Below the pieces are notes generated by a model, which was not told the DNA's origin, searched no databases, and saw nothing but the letters and a program-made list of their open reading frames with translations. From Methanocellaceae archaeon UBA148 (GTDB taxonomy: Archaea > Halobacteriota > UBA148): a stretch of 64,000 bases of DNA. Location of the stretch: contig DAHG01000033.1 of assembly GCA_002495885.1 (NCBI GenBank), positions 94,615-158,614 of the forward strand, written 5' to 3'. The position numbers were made by a program, and so were the translations under genes. Shown here in pieces: positions 17,505 to 25,960 of the stretch. Position 1 is the stretch's first letter, and each line of letters begins with the position of its first letter.

Positions 17505-19160
17505 TCAGATCAACGCTCCAACATTTTCAAATATAGCATCCCCAGAGATCAACTTCTTCATCACGCCAGAGAGGGCTTCGATAGGAACTCGTATCTGTTT
17601 CATTGAGTCCCTCTCTCGGATGGTTACGGTATCATCCTCCAACGTCTGGTGATCTATGGTTATGGCAAATGGTGTTCCAATCTCATCATGGCGCCTATAT
17701 CTCCGCCCGATCGTGCCTGATTCATCATAGTCAACCAGAAATCCGCTTTTGCGTAAGGAGTACTCTACCTCTCTTGCCCTCTTGTCCAAACCATCCCTTG
17801 AGAGTAGTGGTAACACAGCCCCTTGCACTGGCGCAATATTGGGGGGAAGTTGGAGAACCACTCTCTTCTCACCTTCTACCATCTCCTCCTCAAAAGAATG
17901 CTCTAACAATACGTAAACGATCCGATCGATGCCATATGAAGGCTCAATAACATGTGGTGTGACCCCTTCTCCGCATGTCTCTTCCTGAACGCGCTCATAT
18001 TCGACCAAATCCTTTGTAAGAGGGATCACCTCGCCCCCAACTTGAATCACACCTTCTTTGAATTGATCTGGTTCTAGTGTTCTGAGTGCCTCTATAATTT
18101 TAGCTGCCTTGTCCTTGAATTTGATTCCTATGGCACGTACGTTTGGTTTTATAATCGTTCTTTCCCTCATTATGGGTTGCTCATATGGGGTGAAAACGGT
18201 CATTTCGGTTTGGCTGTGCTTTGCGTGAGCTTTAAGGTCGTAGTCCCCTCTATTGGCAATGCCAACTATCTCGGTCCACCCGAATCTGTCTGTTAGTGCC
18301 TCAGCATCCCAACAATCACTTGCATAATGGGCTATTTCGTCTTTTTTATGTTGCCTAAACCTGATTTTTTCTGGTGAAAGTCCGATTTTAAGTAAAAACT
18401 GCAGGATCAGTGCAATATGGTATCCCATTAATTGGTGTTTTATGATTCCTTTTTCGACTGCATCTTTCACAGAGATCTCCAGATCGACCCCATTGATAAC
18501 CCGCTCCTTCGCAGGATACAATCGCAGCATGATATCCTTGACTTCGTCAAAGCGCGGATGCTCATTCATTCTGGGATCTATGAAAATCTCAACCTCAGCT
18601 ATCGTGAATTCCCTTAGGCGTAGGGTACCTTGCCTGGGCGATATCTCATTTCGATAAACCTTTCCCATTTGTGCAACACCAAATGGAAGTCTATCCCTGT
18701 AGAACCTTAATATTCGATGAAAATCGACGAACATTCCCTGTGCAGTCTCTGGACGGAGATATCCAATTCTTTTGGAACCCGGCCCAATGGAGGTTTTAAA
18801 CATCAGGTTAAATGCATACGCATCGCCAAGCGAACCACCGCATTCTGGACATTTTTCAAGGCCTAAATCTACTTTAAATGCCTCCCCACATTTTTTGCAC
18901 TCGGCCATCAAATCAGTAAAATTGTCCACGTGTCCAGATGCAACAAATACGTCTTCTATATTCATTGCCGGCGTTTCAATCTCATAGAACCCCTCTCTTA
19001 TTACGTAGAAATCACGCCATGTCTCCTTGATCCTTCTCTTCAGGGCAGCGCCCAAAGGTCCAAAATCCCAAAATCCAGCCGTAGAACCATAAATCTCAAA
19101 AGATGGCCAGAGAAACCCCCGTCGCTTTGCCAGTTCTATGACTTTCTCGTATTTGTCCAT
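17505..19160 (-). CDS. glyS: Glycyl-tRNA synthetase (alpha2 type)
   Basis: 551 residues from ATG 19160; a GTG at 19169 would overlap the upstream CBS gene. Class II motifs are clear: FEIYGSTAGFWDFGPLGA (motif 1 region), RPETAQGMFVDF and YRNEISPRQGTLRLREF (motif 2), and the C-terminal GIDRIVYVLLEHSF (motif 3) before the anticodon-binding domain (LPPNIAPVQ...). A zinc ribbon CKKCGEAF ... CPECGG sits in the insert around residues 86-106, as in archaeal enzymes. It charges tRNA-Gly. The gene follows the CBS protein by five bases, so they are probably co-transcribed. Confidence 0.96.
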   Translation of the reverse strand: MDKYEKVIELAKRRGFLWPSFEIYGSTAGFWDFGPLGAALKRRIKETWRDFYVIREGFYEIETPAMNIEDVFVASGHVDNFTDLMAECKKCGEAFKVDLGLEKCPECGGSLGDAYAFNLMFKTSIGPGSKRIGYLRPETAQGMFVDFHRILRFYRDRLPFGVAQMGKVYRNEISPRQGTLRLREFTIAEVEIFIDPRMNEHPRFDEVKDIMLRLYPAKERVINGVDLEISVKDAVEKGIIKHQLMGYHIALILQFLLKIGLSPEKIRFRQHKKDEIAHYASDCWDAEALTDRFGWTEIVGIANRGDYDLKAHAKHSQTEMTVFTPYEQPIMRERTIIKPNVRAIGIKFKDKAAKIIEALRTLEPDQFKEGVIQVGGEVIPLTKDLVEYERVQEETCGEGVTPHVIEPSYGIDRIVYVLLEHSFEEEMVEGEKRVVLQLPPNIAPVQGAVLPLLSRDGLDKRAREVEYSLRKSGFLVDYDESGTIGRRYRRHDEIGTPFAITIDHQTLEDDTVTIRERDSMKQIRVPIEALSGVMKKLISGDAIFENVGALI

Positions 19161-19165
19161 CGCGA

Positions 19166-20008
19166 TCACTTGATCAAAATTTTGATCAAATCCTTATCTA
19201 AAAGTAGTCCCTCTAGCTTGTTTTGCGCTGTCACTACCGGCATTTGATCAACTCGGTTACGACGCATCTTTTTTGCGCAATCGCTGATTTCTGACCGACG
19301 AAATGCTTTTATGACATCTTTGATCATTACATCTTTTACCGGAACTTCTGGCAGCTTTATGCGTGAGACACCATAATAGAGATTCATCGTATCCCTCATG
19401 CTCTCCCATGCCCACGCATCCCCGTCAGATGCGGCCGACATGTCAAATTTTTCAACCGAATCCACGATCTCGCTTACATCAAGCAGATCTCTTTCGGTTA
19501 TGATGCCGACCAGCTCCCCGTTTGAATTGAGTACTGGTGCCGCTTCCTGGTTGCTCAATCGCAGAATATCCATGACAACTGGCAAAGGGGTACCATCCCA
19601 AATTGCAACCAAATCCGACTTAACATAATCTTCGATTGAGTCTTTTAGGTCCATGTTGGCGATGGCTTCTACTAGGTCGGCAACAGTCAGAATCCCTATG
19701 AGTGTATCGTCGATTACAACAGGCAATCGCCGTATGTTTCCTGTAAGAATCGCTTTTGCTGCATTAGCTATATCGCAGTCTGGGGAGATCGTGATAGGGT
19801 CTCTGGTCATTATCAGCGCAAGCTGCTCCTCATCAGGGTGTTTGAGCAGGTCTGTTCTAGTCACGATTCCTGCCAATTTTTTGTTCTTGATCACAGGAAC
19901 CCCAGAAACGTGCTCACTCTTCAGTATTTTTAAGGCATCGTCTCTTGACCCTGGAACGGTTGCGCATACAACATCTTTTATCATTATATTTTTGACTTTT
20001 ATTGACAT
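19166..20008 (-). CDS. Four-CBS-domain protein
   Basis: 280 residues made of four CBS motifs in two Bateman modules. Repeats of the form VPVIKNKKLAGIVTRTDLL, LPVVIDDTLIGILTVADLV, APVLNSNGELVGIITERDLL and MPVVTAQNKLEGLLLDKDLI mark each unit. CBS pairs bind adenine nucleotides or SAM and regulate partner enzymes; there is no catalytic domain. It precedes glyS by five bases, a coupling that could be simple co-expression. Ligand and partner are unknown. Confidence 0.9.
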   Translation of the reverse strand: MSIKVKNIMIKDVVCATVPGSRDDALKILKSEHVSGVPVIKNKKLAGIVTRTDLLKHPDEEQLALIMTRDPITISPDCDIANAAKAILTGNIRRLPVVIDDTLIGILTVADLVEAIANMDLKDSIEDYVKSDLVAIWDGTPLPVVMDILRLSNQEAAPVLNSNGELVGIITERDLLDVSEIVDSVEKFDMSAASDGDAWAWESMRDTMNLYYGVSRIKLPEVPVKDVMIKDVIKAFRRSEISDCAKKMRRNRVDQMPVVTAQNKLEGLLLDKDLIKILIK

Positions 20009-20266
20009 TATCTACCCCTACTATGTAAGACAGTCACCGAATATGTTTTTTCAAGCATATAACTCATTCAGATTTACATCATAATTCCTATTCAGAATTA
20101 ATGATTTCGGTAGCAGACCATCCGACTATGAATTCTGAGTGAAAAATGCTATTAACCATTTATTTGATCCTCTTACTTCCCTTATCCTTATCTATGGAGT
20201 AAATATACATCTGTTACATGTTGAAAAACAACTGGAAAGGAAGCGAATGCAGAAGCATCGGCTTTC

Positions 20267-21379
20267 TTATCCGCAGATATCCTGTCGATTGTAATCATTT
20301 TGTGTATAAATCTTTTCCCCTCCAATCACCGCAATTATATCATCGGGCCTTGCCCGTCTTACGATACCACTTATGGGATTCCTTACACCTTTCATGTTGT
20401 TTGATTCACTGTCGACGATCATTATGTGTGCTGTTTTGCCCTCAACGATTGAGCCCATTTCCGACTCAAGACCTAATGCCTTTGCCCCATTAAGAGTACA
20501 AAGCGTAAATACTTCTCTGTCATCCCTTAAAAATGCTTTTGCCACGAATTCAATCTCAGAGAACATGTTAACCGAATTAAGCATTACGTTGTCAGTTCCT
20601 ATCGCGACAGTTATACCTAACTCGATCATCTTCTCGATCGGCGGTCTAGTCCATGAACATCCGACACCTGTCACAAAGTTCGATCGAGGGCAGACTACCA
20701 CTGGTATATTTTTATCGGCGACCATCTTGAGATTTTTACGATCTGCGTAAGTTAGGTGAACCAAGAAATCTGGATCCAATTTCAATGCGTCATCAATATC
20801 TGCACTATTTGCCTCACCTGCGTGTATCGCAAACAGTTTATCTTTCTTTCTCGTCAGCTCCGCCAACATCTCCAGATAATCCTGGGGGTGGTCGTTAGTG
20901 CTACTCATGCCAATGCCGTCTGTGATTTTTAGAACTCTTTCAACATCGCCATCCGGGCGACCCAAGATGATTGGTTTTACCCCTCTTATGCAAGCCTCTT
21001 TCAGGGCGAGCACCCCGGTTACACCCCCTTCCCTAAAATCGGCAAATGCGGCGGTACCGCAACATCTCATGTCCAACAAGCTTGACCTCATGGATGAAAC
21101 TAGTTCATCCTTTGGCGTTTCTGATAAGATTTTGTGTTTCAGTCCGCCGGGCGAAACCAATGCCTCAAGAGAATCAAAATTTACATCCTTTGCGACAGAA
21201 TCGCCGATGTGTGTATGTGCGTTTATAAATGCTGGGGCGATAATTCCTTTTAAGACGGAATCCACTTCTCCAGTGGCGACCTCACTAACTACCCCGTCTT
21301 TGATGACCAAATATCCTTCCATCACATCAAAATCATCGCCATATATAATGCTACCAGAGATGATATGTTCATGAATCAT
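20267..21379 (-). CDS. Amidohydrolase of the cytosine deaminase / SsnA-TrzA class
   Basis: 370 residues. Metal-dependent hydrolase motifs: NAHTHIGD (HxH), FAIHAGE, LVHLTYADR, and GTDNVMLN with the catalytic Asp. The C-terminal composite domain carries KTAHIMIVDSES. The class deaminates nucleobases, nucleosides or related purine derivatives (for example SAH/methylthioadenosine or guanine deaminases); the precise substrate cannot be read here. It is shorter than the typical 400-430-residue SAH deaminases. Its start is 76 bp from the structured region 21461-21560, which could act as its leader if transcribed on this strand. Confidence 0.82.
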   Translation of the reverse strand: MIHEHIISGSIIYGDDFDVMEGYLVIKDGVVSEVATGEVDSVLKGIIAPAFINAHTHIGDSVAKDVNFDSLEALVSPGGLKHKILSETPKDELVSSMRSSLLDMRCCGTAAFADFREGGVTGVLALKEACIRGVKPIILGRPDGDVERVLKITDGIGMSSTNDHPQDYLEMLAELTRKKDKLFAIHAGEANSADIDDALKLDPDFLVHLTYADRKNLKMVADKNIPVVVCPRSNFVTGVGCSWTRPPIEKMIELGITVAIGTDNVMLNSVNMFSEIEFVAKAFLRDDREVFTLCTLNGAKALGLESEMGSIVEGKTAHIMIVDSESNNMKGVRNPISGIVRRARPDDIIAVIGGEKIYTQNDYNRQDICG

Positions 21380-21460
21380 GAGGACGAATTAAATAGGTTA
21401 TCGTGGATTAAAACTTTTCCGCTTCACAGAGTTTGCATAAAATCAAAAAGTTTAATTTAG

Positions 21461-21560
21461 GCCGCACGCTTTTCACAACCCAGAGAAAAAGACGAGAGTT
21501 TGAAGGGGATAGGGAGGTGACACCCACTCTGGGTTTTTATGGGCGTGCGGCGCAACGCCC
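21461..21560. ncRNA. Structured RNA candidate with competing hairpins
   Basis: GCCGCACGC (21461-21469) pairs perfectly with GCGTGCGGC (21543-21551). Nested inside, AACCCAGAG (21477-21485) pairs with CTCTGGGTT (21527-21535). A third stem, GGGCGT (21541-21546) with ACGCCC (21555-21560), uses the same bases as the outer stem and on the plus strand is followed by a T-rich tract. The two forms exclude each other, as in an attenuator or riboswitch. On the minus strand it would be a leader of the amidohydrolase gene. I do not recognise the family, and strand is undecided. Confidence 0.45.
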
Positions 21561-21612
21561 TTTCCTATTTATTTTAGTACAAGACGTTTTATGTATTATA
21601 TATCCTGAGTTA

Positions 21613-21661
21613 GGGGTGGATTGTTGAGATTTGATATATTAATGGAGGAAATTCCCACCCC
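21613..21661. repeat. Hairpin with 7-bp GC-rich stem
   Basis: GGGGTGG (21613-21619) and CCACCCC (21655-21661) enclose a 35-base AT-rich loop. It is 50 bp after the structured candidate and could be a terminator or part of the same transcript. The rest of the gap to 21816 is AT-rich and featureless except for the promoter-like DNA of the next gene. Confidence 0.35.
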
Positions 21662-21816
21662 TTCTAATATATAACATATTTTCTACATATACCTTATTTG
21701 TTTTTTATCTTTATCTACTTTAGTATTATGCTTTTATAGTAGATAAATGTATTGATTTTATACCCAAAATATAAGTACTAACAAGACCATTTTAATTAAG
21801 GAGGCATGGAGCCATC

Positions 21817-22068
21817 ATGAAGAACGGATTTATGTTGGGAAAGACAGAAGCTGGTGTTTTACGACTTGTAGTTGAATGCCATTCTGATGAAGAGATAATA
21901 AGATGTATGATGGGGGTGGGACTCGCCTCATCGCGTCATATAGTGAAAGAGGCAATAAGTCGATTAATCCAGAAACAGTTCATCGAGAGAGTTGGCGATA
22001 CGCTAAAGTTGACAGAAGTGGGTCAGAAAACGGTGGAACTTATTAAGGTAGATGTTGTTGAGAGGTAA
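21817..22068 (+). CDS. Small winged-helix-like protein
   Basis: 83 residues. The pattern of helices and a final beta-wing (IIRCMMGVGLASSRHIVKEAISRLIQKQFIERVGDTLKLTEVGQKTVEL, quoted here only as a description of residues 27-76) fits a single winged-helix DNA-binding unit. AAGGAGG lies upstream, 12 bases before the ATG; a nearer ATG in another frame stops after four codons. It is the first of three packed plus-strand genes with Sec61-beta and an EngB-like GTPase. Role unknown; a local regulator is possible. Confidence 0.6.
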   Translation: MKNGFMLGKTEAGVLRLVVECHSDEEIIRCMMGVGLASSRHIVKEAISRLIQKQFIERVGDTLKLTEVGQKTVELIKVDVVER

Positions 22069-22073
22069 ATTTC

Positions 22074-22247
22074 ATGGCCAAAAAAAAGGAATCTAAAAGC
22101 GGTTTAATGTCCTCTGCGGGTTTGATGAGATATTATGATGTGGAAAAAACCGCAATCGCAATCAATCCAAAAGCAGTTTTTATCATGGGTATTCTTGTGG
22201 CAGCCATCATAATAATGTTGAGCGCATATTATGGTATGTGGCCGTAG
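22074..22247 (+). CDS. Preprotein translocase subunit Sec61-beta (SecG)
   Basis: 57 residues, too short for most gene finders. The sequence starts MAKKKESKSGLMSSAGLMRY, then has the conserved INPKAVF block and one C-terminal transmembrane helix (IMGILVAAIIIMLSAYY). This is the archaeal Sec61-beta architecture, a tail-anchored component of the SecYEbeta channel. It begins five bases after the winged-helix gene and its last 17 bases overlap the next gene, suggesting translational coupling. Confidence 0.9.
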   Translation: MAKKKESKSGLMSSAGLMRYYDVEKTAIAINPKAVFIMGILVAAIIIMLSAYYGMWP

Positions 22248-22848
22248 TAACAGAGTAGTGAGAGAAATTGTATTCCTTGGACGCTCAAATGTAGGCAAAT
22301 CCACCCTTCTGCGTCAAATGGTCGGTAAGAAAGTTCGGGTTGGAAGGAAGCCAGGAGTAACGCTCAAGCCCAATCAATTCTTTTTGGATGATTTACTCAT
22401 CACCGACCTGCCTGGGTTTGGGTTCATGCATGGGGTACAAAAACAGAAAAACGAGCAAATCAAAAGCTCAATCATTCGCTACTTAGAGGAGAATTCAGAT
22501 CGAATTTTGCTTGCCGTACAAGTCATCGATGCAGGGTCTTTCGTCGATTTAGTGGACCGATGGAGCATGAGGAATGAAATACCCATCGACGTTGAGTTTT
22601 TCCATTTTTTACATGATCTTGATCTTGATGTAGTTATTGCAGTCAATAAAATTGATAAGTTGGGGGATATAGAATCTGAACTGGACGAAATCGTTCAGCG
22701 ATTGGGCATGTATCCTCCTTGGAGACAGTGGAGAGACAAAATTGCTCTGATATGCGCAAAGAAGGGAGAAGTAGGCGAGTTAAGGGAACTGATAAAGAGC
22801 AGGTTGCATGATATTAAGCGGGACGATTTGTTGAAGCATTTTTCTTAG
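22231..22848 (+). CDS. engB: EngB-like ribosome-assembly GTPase
   Basis: 205 residues. G1 is GRSNVGKSTL, G3 is DLPGFG, G4 is NKIDKL, and the switch region holds RKPGVTLKPNQFF; this is the TrmE-Era-EngA-EngB family, most like EngB/YihA. Family members help large-subunit assembly. The start at 22231 overlaps Sec61-beta by 17 bp; a GTG eight codons later is an alternative. Archaeal EngB homologues are common in euryarchaea. No additional domains are present. Confidence 0.88.
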   Translation: MVCGRSNRVVREIVFLGRSNVGKSTLLRQMVGKKVRVGRKPGVTLKPNQFFLDDLLITDLPGFGFMHGVQKQKNEQIKSSIIRYLEENSDRILLAVQVIDAGSFVDLVDRWSMRNEIPIDVEFFHFLHDLDLDVVIAVNKIDKLGDIESELDEIVQRLGMYPPWRQWRDKIALICAKKGEVGELRELIKSRLHDIKRDDLLKHFS

Positions 22849-23017
22849 CACAGTGTATCTGATGTGGTTTGTAATTAATGGGCACAATCTAAATTCCAGA
22901 GTATAATACATCGATCTATTCCTAAAAGAGTACTTCAGCTTCGCTGTAGATTGAGAGAGAAGATTATGCTGTTAAAATTTGTGAAACCCTGAAAGTTAAT
23001 GGTGATTCACTTTATCT

Positions 23018-23941
23018 TTATTGGAGAGCTACTGGTTTAGGAAATGCCGCCTCTAAATCCCTCTTATGGGGTAACCCTTTTCTTGCGCCGTATTCGCTGA
23101 TGCATCTAGCTGCGAAAAAGTTCCCCATCCTACCGCAATTATGGGTGTCCTCTCCGCCTAGCACGCCGTATAAAAAACCAGCAGCGAAAGCATCACCCGC
23201 TCCGGTGGTGTCGACAACCTTTGTTTTGCAGGAGGGAACCAAATGTGCATTTTTGCCATTTGTTACATAACAGCCCCCTTTCCCCAGGGTAGTTGCGACG
23301 GTCTTGGCGCCCATCTCTATCAATAGCTTTGATCCACGCTCATAATCAGAATTTGTAAGCGTCTCCATCTCCTCGTAGTTTACAAAAATCACATCACTTT
23401 TTTCTATAATTGGCTGTAAGGTTTCCAAGGAAAATTTGGAACATAACATGCCAGGGTTGAAGCTTACCCTCGTTTTTATACGCTCGATTAGTGATACCTG
23501 CATCTCCAGTTGTCTTCTGTCTACGAAGGAGCTCATGTGCAGGAACTTTGCCCCCTCTATATACTCAACATCCACATCGCTCACATCAAATTCATCATTG
23601 ACGCCCGGGTAAATGTAAAGTGATCTCTCTCCATCATCATCCACAAGTCCTATAGCTATGCCACTGTTGCCATCCAGTACCTTTATTCTGTTTATATCAA
23701 CATCCTCATTTGCAAGGTCCCTTAAGATGACCCCTCCTTCTTCATCGTTGCCGACCGCCCCTATAAATCCTGTTTTGGCTCCGACTCTTGCCAATCCAAA
23801 GATTGTATTTGCCGCAGAACCACCAGGAGACTCTCTTACCTCTTTAACTCCAACCTCTTCTCCTGCTTTTGCTATTTTAGTGACAACATACAGCTTATCA
23901 TAGTTCAACGCCCCAAGACCGACGACATCCATGTTTTTCAC
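23018..23941 (-). CDS. PfkB-family carbohydrate or nucleoside kinase
   Basis: 307 residues. The N-terminal GALNYD and GGSAANTIFGLARVG and the C-terminal DTTGAGDAFAAGFLYG (catalytic Asp, anion hole) define the ribokinase family. It phosphorylates a sugar or nucleoside hydroxyl. Archaeal relatives include nucleoside kinases with broad specificity; the substrate is not determined by the visible motifs. The start codon overlaps the stop of the upstream HAD gene by four bases (ATGA), so the two are coupled. Confidence 0.9.
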   Translation of the reverse strand: MKNMDVVGLGALNYDKLYVVTKIAKAGEEVGVKEVRESPGGSAANTIFGLARVGAKTGFIGAVGNDEEGGVILRDLANEDVDINRIKVLDGNSGIAIGLVDDDGERSLYIYPGVNDEFDVSDVDVEYIEGAKFLHMSSFVDRRQLEMQVSLIERIKTRVSFNPGMLCSKFSLETLQPIIEKSDVIFVNYEEMETLTNSDYERGSKLLIEMGAKTVATTLGKGGCYVTNGKNAHLVPSCKTKVVDTTGAGDAFAAGFLYGVLGGEDTHNCGRMGNFFAARCISEYGARKGLPHKRDLEAAFPKPVALQ

Positions 23942-24999
23942 CCTAGTTTTGCCACCTCTCCTCTCACAAGATTTCTAAATCTCTTGTGTATCTTGATCAC
24001 CTCGTCTAACTTCACTTTGCCCTCTAAGTAATGAAAGTATGGGAGAATTTGTTCCGACTCCATCAAAAAATCTTTGATCTCGGGTGTGATTAGCTCATCT
24101 GGAATGCTCTCTGGACCCGTTTCAAATCCATCCCTTTCGGTCTCCCAAGATTTGACGATTTCAATCAGGTGCTCTCTTTTATCAAACTCTCTCAACACTG
24201 GGTGCAAAAACCGTATGTCCAAGGATGCCAGGCCTATGCTTGCATATGGAATTGCATATTCATTCCCATTGAAGACAATCGCCAATCCGCCGTGCTCTCT
24301 TGCTTCTTTTAACATCTTGTAGTCTGTAATACTATCCCCAACTACCACTATATCCCCTAGCTTGGCTTTGTTCTCTTTGGCGATTTTATGTAGGGCCTGA
24401 ACTTTTCTCTCCCCTCCAACCACTCGCACTTTTTCTAGGACGTTTCCGTAGCCCGTCTTCGGAAGCTCCTCAAAAAAGAATCGGTCTAAGAGCTTAACAA
24501 CTCTCTTATGATCCTCCATATGTGGATAAAGTTGAATGATCTCCCTCTCAGCATGCTCTATCACATCCAAATTCCCTACATTCGCCTTCAACTCCTCCAA
24601 TGAAAGTTTTGTGCAGGTGATATTATCCTTTGGAACGTTTAGCTGTGCACCTATGTGGTGAGCATGCTGTTCATAGCTTGTTGAGATGATGTATGTCTTC
24701 CAACCCTCATACTGAAGCCTTGAAACCAACTCTTTGGCTCCATCAACGATTTTTGCCCTTTTCGATACATTCTCTATATTTTTCTCTGAGATTCCATTGA
24801 GCAACAAAAATGGTACTATTAATGCAAGTGTATCGCCGGGCTCATAGCCATCCCTGCCCTCAAGTGCTATTATATCATCGTATTTGCTGATGACCTCAAA
24901 TATCTTCTCTCCGTTCTCAGCCAGAGATAGAACTTCATATGCATTGTCCTGAGGTGACAAAGGGCCTTCTAGGTCAAAACAGATTATTCGTAGTCCCAT
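23938..24999 (-). CDS. HAD-superfamily protein resembling EhaR
   Basis: 353 residues. HAD motif I FDLEGPLSPQDNAYE, with nucleophile Asp, and motif III/IV GDSITDYKML are intact; a large cap lies between them. The N-terminal sequence is like the protein annotated as EhaR in Eha hydrogenase operons of methanogens, but no eha genes are visible here. In cytochrome-containing methanogens such a stand-alone copy is not rare. It probably is a phosphatase; the substrate is unknown. It is coupled to the PfkB kinase, so the two may act on one metabolite. Confidence 0.78.
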   Translation of the reverse strand: MGLRIICFDLEGPLSPQDNAYEVLSLAENGEKIFEVISKYDDIIALEGRDGYEPGDTLALIVPFLLLNGISEKNIENVSKRAKIVDGAKELVSRLQYEGWKTYIISTSYEQHAHHIGAQLNVPKDNITCTKLSLEELKANVGNLDVIEHAEREIIQLYPHMEDHKRVVKLLDRFFFEELPKTGYGNVLEKVRVVGGERKVQALHKIAKENKAKLGDIVVVGDSITDYKMLKEAREHGGLAIVFNGNEYAIPYASIGLASLDIRFLHPVLREFDKREHLIEIVKSWETERDGFETGPESIPDELITPEIKDFLMESEQILPYFHYLEGKVKLDEVIKIHKRFRNLVRGEVAKLG

Positions 25000-25021
25000 T
25001 CCATTTCCTCTCCTCCCTCAC

Positions 25022-25288
25022 CTAAGCGAGGTCGATCTCTATCGCTGAGATGTTGATTGGTCCCCCTTCTGTACCCCGACTATCGGTTGAAATCTTGATA
25101 TCCTTTACCTTGATCTTAGGAAGGAATTTGTTTCTCACGATTTCTGCTATATCTACTGCCCGTGAAATCGATCTGCATCTAGCTTTTAGTATCACTTTTT
25201 TTGAGCCACTGTTGAACTGTGTGATTACGGCGAGAACATAATTCATTGCCGGTTTACTTCCTATTAGAATAGTGTTATCCTCTGCCAT
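25022..25288 (-). CDS. albA: DNA/RNA-binding protein Alba
   Basis: 88 residues with the Alba fold signature: [17 protein letters not shown] followed by [21 protein letters not shown]. The lysine in the GxKPxMNYV loop and the RSISRAVD helix contact nucleic acid. Alba coats archaeal chromatin and RNA as dimers. The gene ends just before the HAD gene starts, so it may be first in that small operon. Confidence 0.95.
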   Translation of the reverse strand: MAEDNTILIGSKPAMNYVLAVITQFNSGSKKVILKARCRSISRAVDIAEIVRNKFLPKIKVKDIKISTDSRGTEGGPINISAIEIDLA

Positions 25289-25425
25289 TTCATGAACACC
25301 TGCAGTTTCTATCCTCGATGAGTGAGCTAATAAATGTTTTTATTGAGGGTTCATTATTTATGATTTCAGCCCAGCCTAATTTAAAAACCGTCTATTGGCT
25401 TTGTTTGGTTTGTATTGAAAATTAG

Positions 25426-25713
25426 ATGCCTGTTTACAACCCTCTGGTCCGTATTTCCAAGGTATCGTAGGGTATAGGGCCGGGAGGATCATAAACAACC
25501 AAGCAGACAGTAGAAGTAAAATCTGATATGTAGATAGTTGTGAAGCCGAAAACTGCTGTGGAGTTAAAAGAGCTGTGTAATAAAGCGGTCGATCCTACCC
25601 CAAAACCCTCGGCGGGTTTACTTATATTTTTCAGAATAGTAGGAATAAGATAATGTGATCCCCCAAAATGTGAATGCGGGATGGGCAGCGAAGCGAAGCA
25701 CACTGTGGAGTAA
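25426..25713 (+). pseudogene. Possible decayed gene with several in-frame stops
   Basis: From ATG 25426 one frame reads like protein (MPVYNPLVRISKVS, TTKQTVEVKSDM, IVVKPKTAVELKELCNKAV, PTPKPSAGLLIFFRIVGIR) but is broken by TAG, TAA, TAG, TAA and TAA at codons 15, 23, 37, 76 and 96. The amino-acid composition is more protein-like than the other frames. The family is not recognised. It could be an old relic or chance. Confidence 0.28.
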
Positions 25714-25717
25714 AGGC

Positions 25718-25747
25718 ATTTCAATCCCACTATAGTCTGATTTTAGT
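25718..25747 (-). repeat. Isolated CRISPR-repeat-like sequence
   Basis: On the plus strand it starts ATTTCAATCCCACTATAG and ends TCTGATTTTAGT. On the minus strand this reads like the archaeal 30-bp repeat family that ends GGGATTGAAAT and contains ATCAGAC. No second copy with a spacer-sized gap is present and no cas gene is in the window. It is therefore a solitary repeat-like unit rather than an array. Confidence 0.4.
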
Positions 25748-25926
25748 TACCGTTGAAAATCGCAGTTGATTTTGCGTTTTGACCGTTGAAATTGCGGTTG
25801 ACGAAAATGGTGGTTGATGGTGAGGAAGTGAGACCCAATATGGAAATCAAAGACGTAGTTAAAACGTTATCAACAGACACGCAACACTAGGGGCTTTGAG
25901 AGTCAACCGTGAAATTCAACGGTACC
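25747..25926. repeat. Cluster of related 23-25-bp direct and inverted repeats
   Basis: TACCGTTGAAAATCGCAGTT (25748-) and GACCGTTGAAATTGCGGTTG (25781-) are direct copies 33 bp apart. A third copy is inverted at 25902-25926 (GTCAACCGTGAAATTCAACG plus GTACC). The block is bounded by the CRISPR-like repeat on one side and by an A9/G7 run on the other. It may be a small inverted-repeat element. Confidence 0.45.
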
Positions 25927-25941
25927 GAAAAAAAAAGGGGG

Positions 25942-25960
25942 GGCAGACTGCAGTCTTATT
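25942..25960. terminator. 12-bp perfect palindrome at the 3' end of the membrane-protein gene
   Basis: AGACTGCAGTCT (25945-25956) is a perfect dyad overlapping the stop of the minus-strand membrane-protein gene and adjoins T-rich DNA. On the minus strand it would be followed by G-rich then T9 sequence. It may serve as a transcription stop. Archaeal terminators are mainly U tracts, so the hairpin role is uncertain. Confidence 0.3.

Noticed and set aside
25426..25713. Pyrrolysine-containing gene (TAG read-through)
   Set aside because: TAA stops are also in frame, so read-through of TAG would not give a full protein.
25434..25730. 98-codon minus-strand frame
   Set aside because: It is antisense to the more protein-like broken frame and its sequence has low-complexity, non-natural character.
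25718..25926. CRISPR array
   Set aside because: Only one repeat-like unit occurs; the other repeats in this stretch belong to a different motif and spacing, and no cas genes are near.
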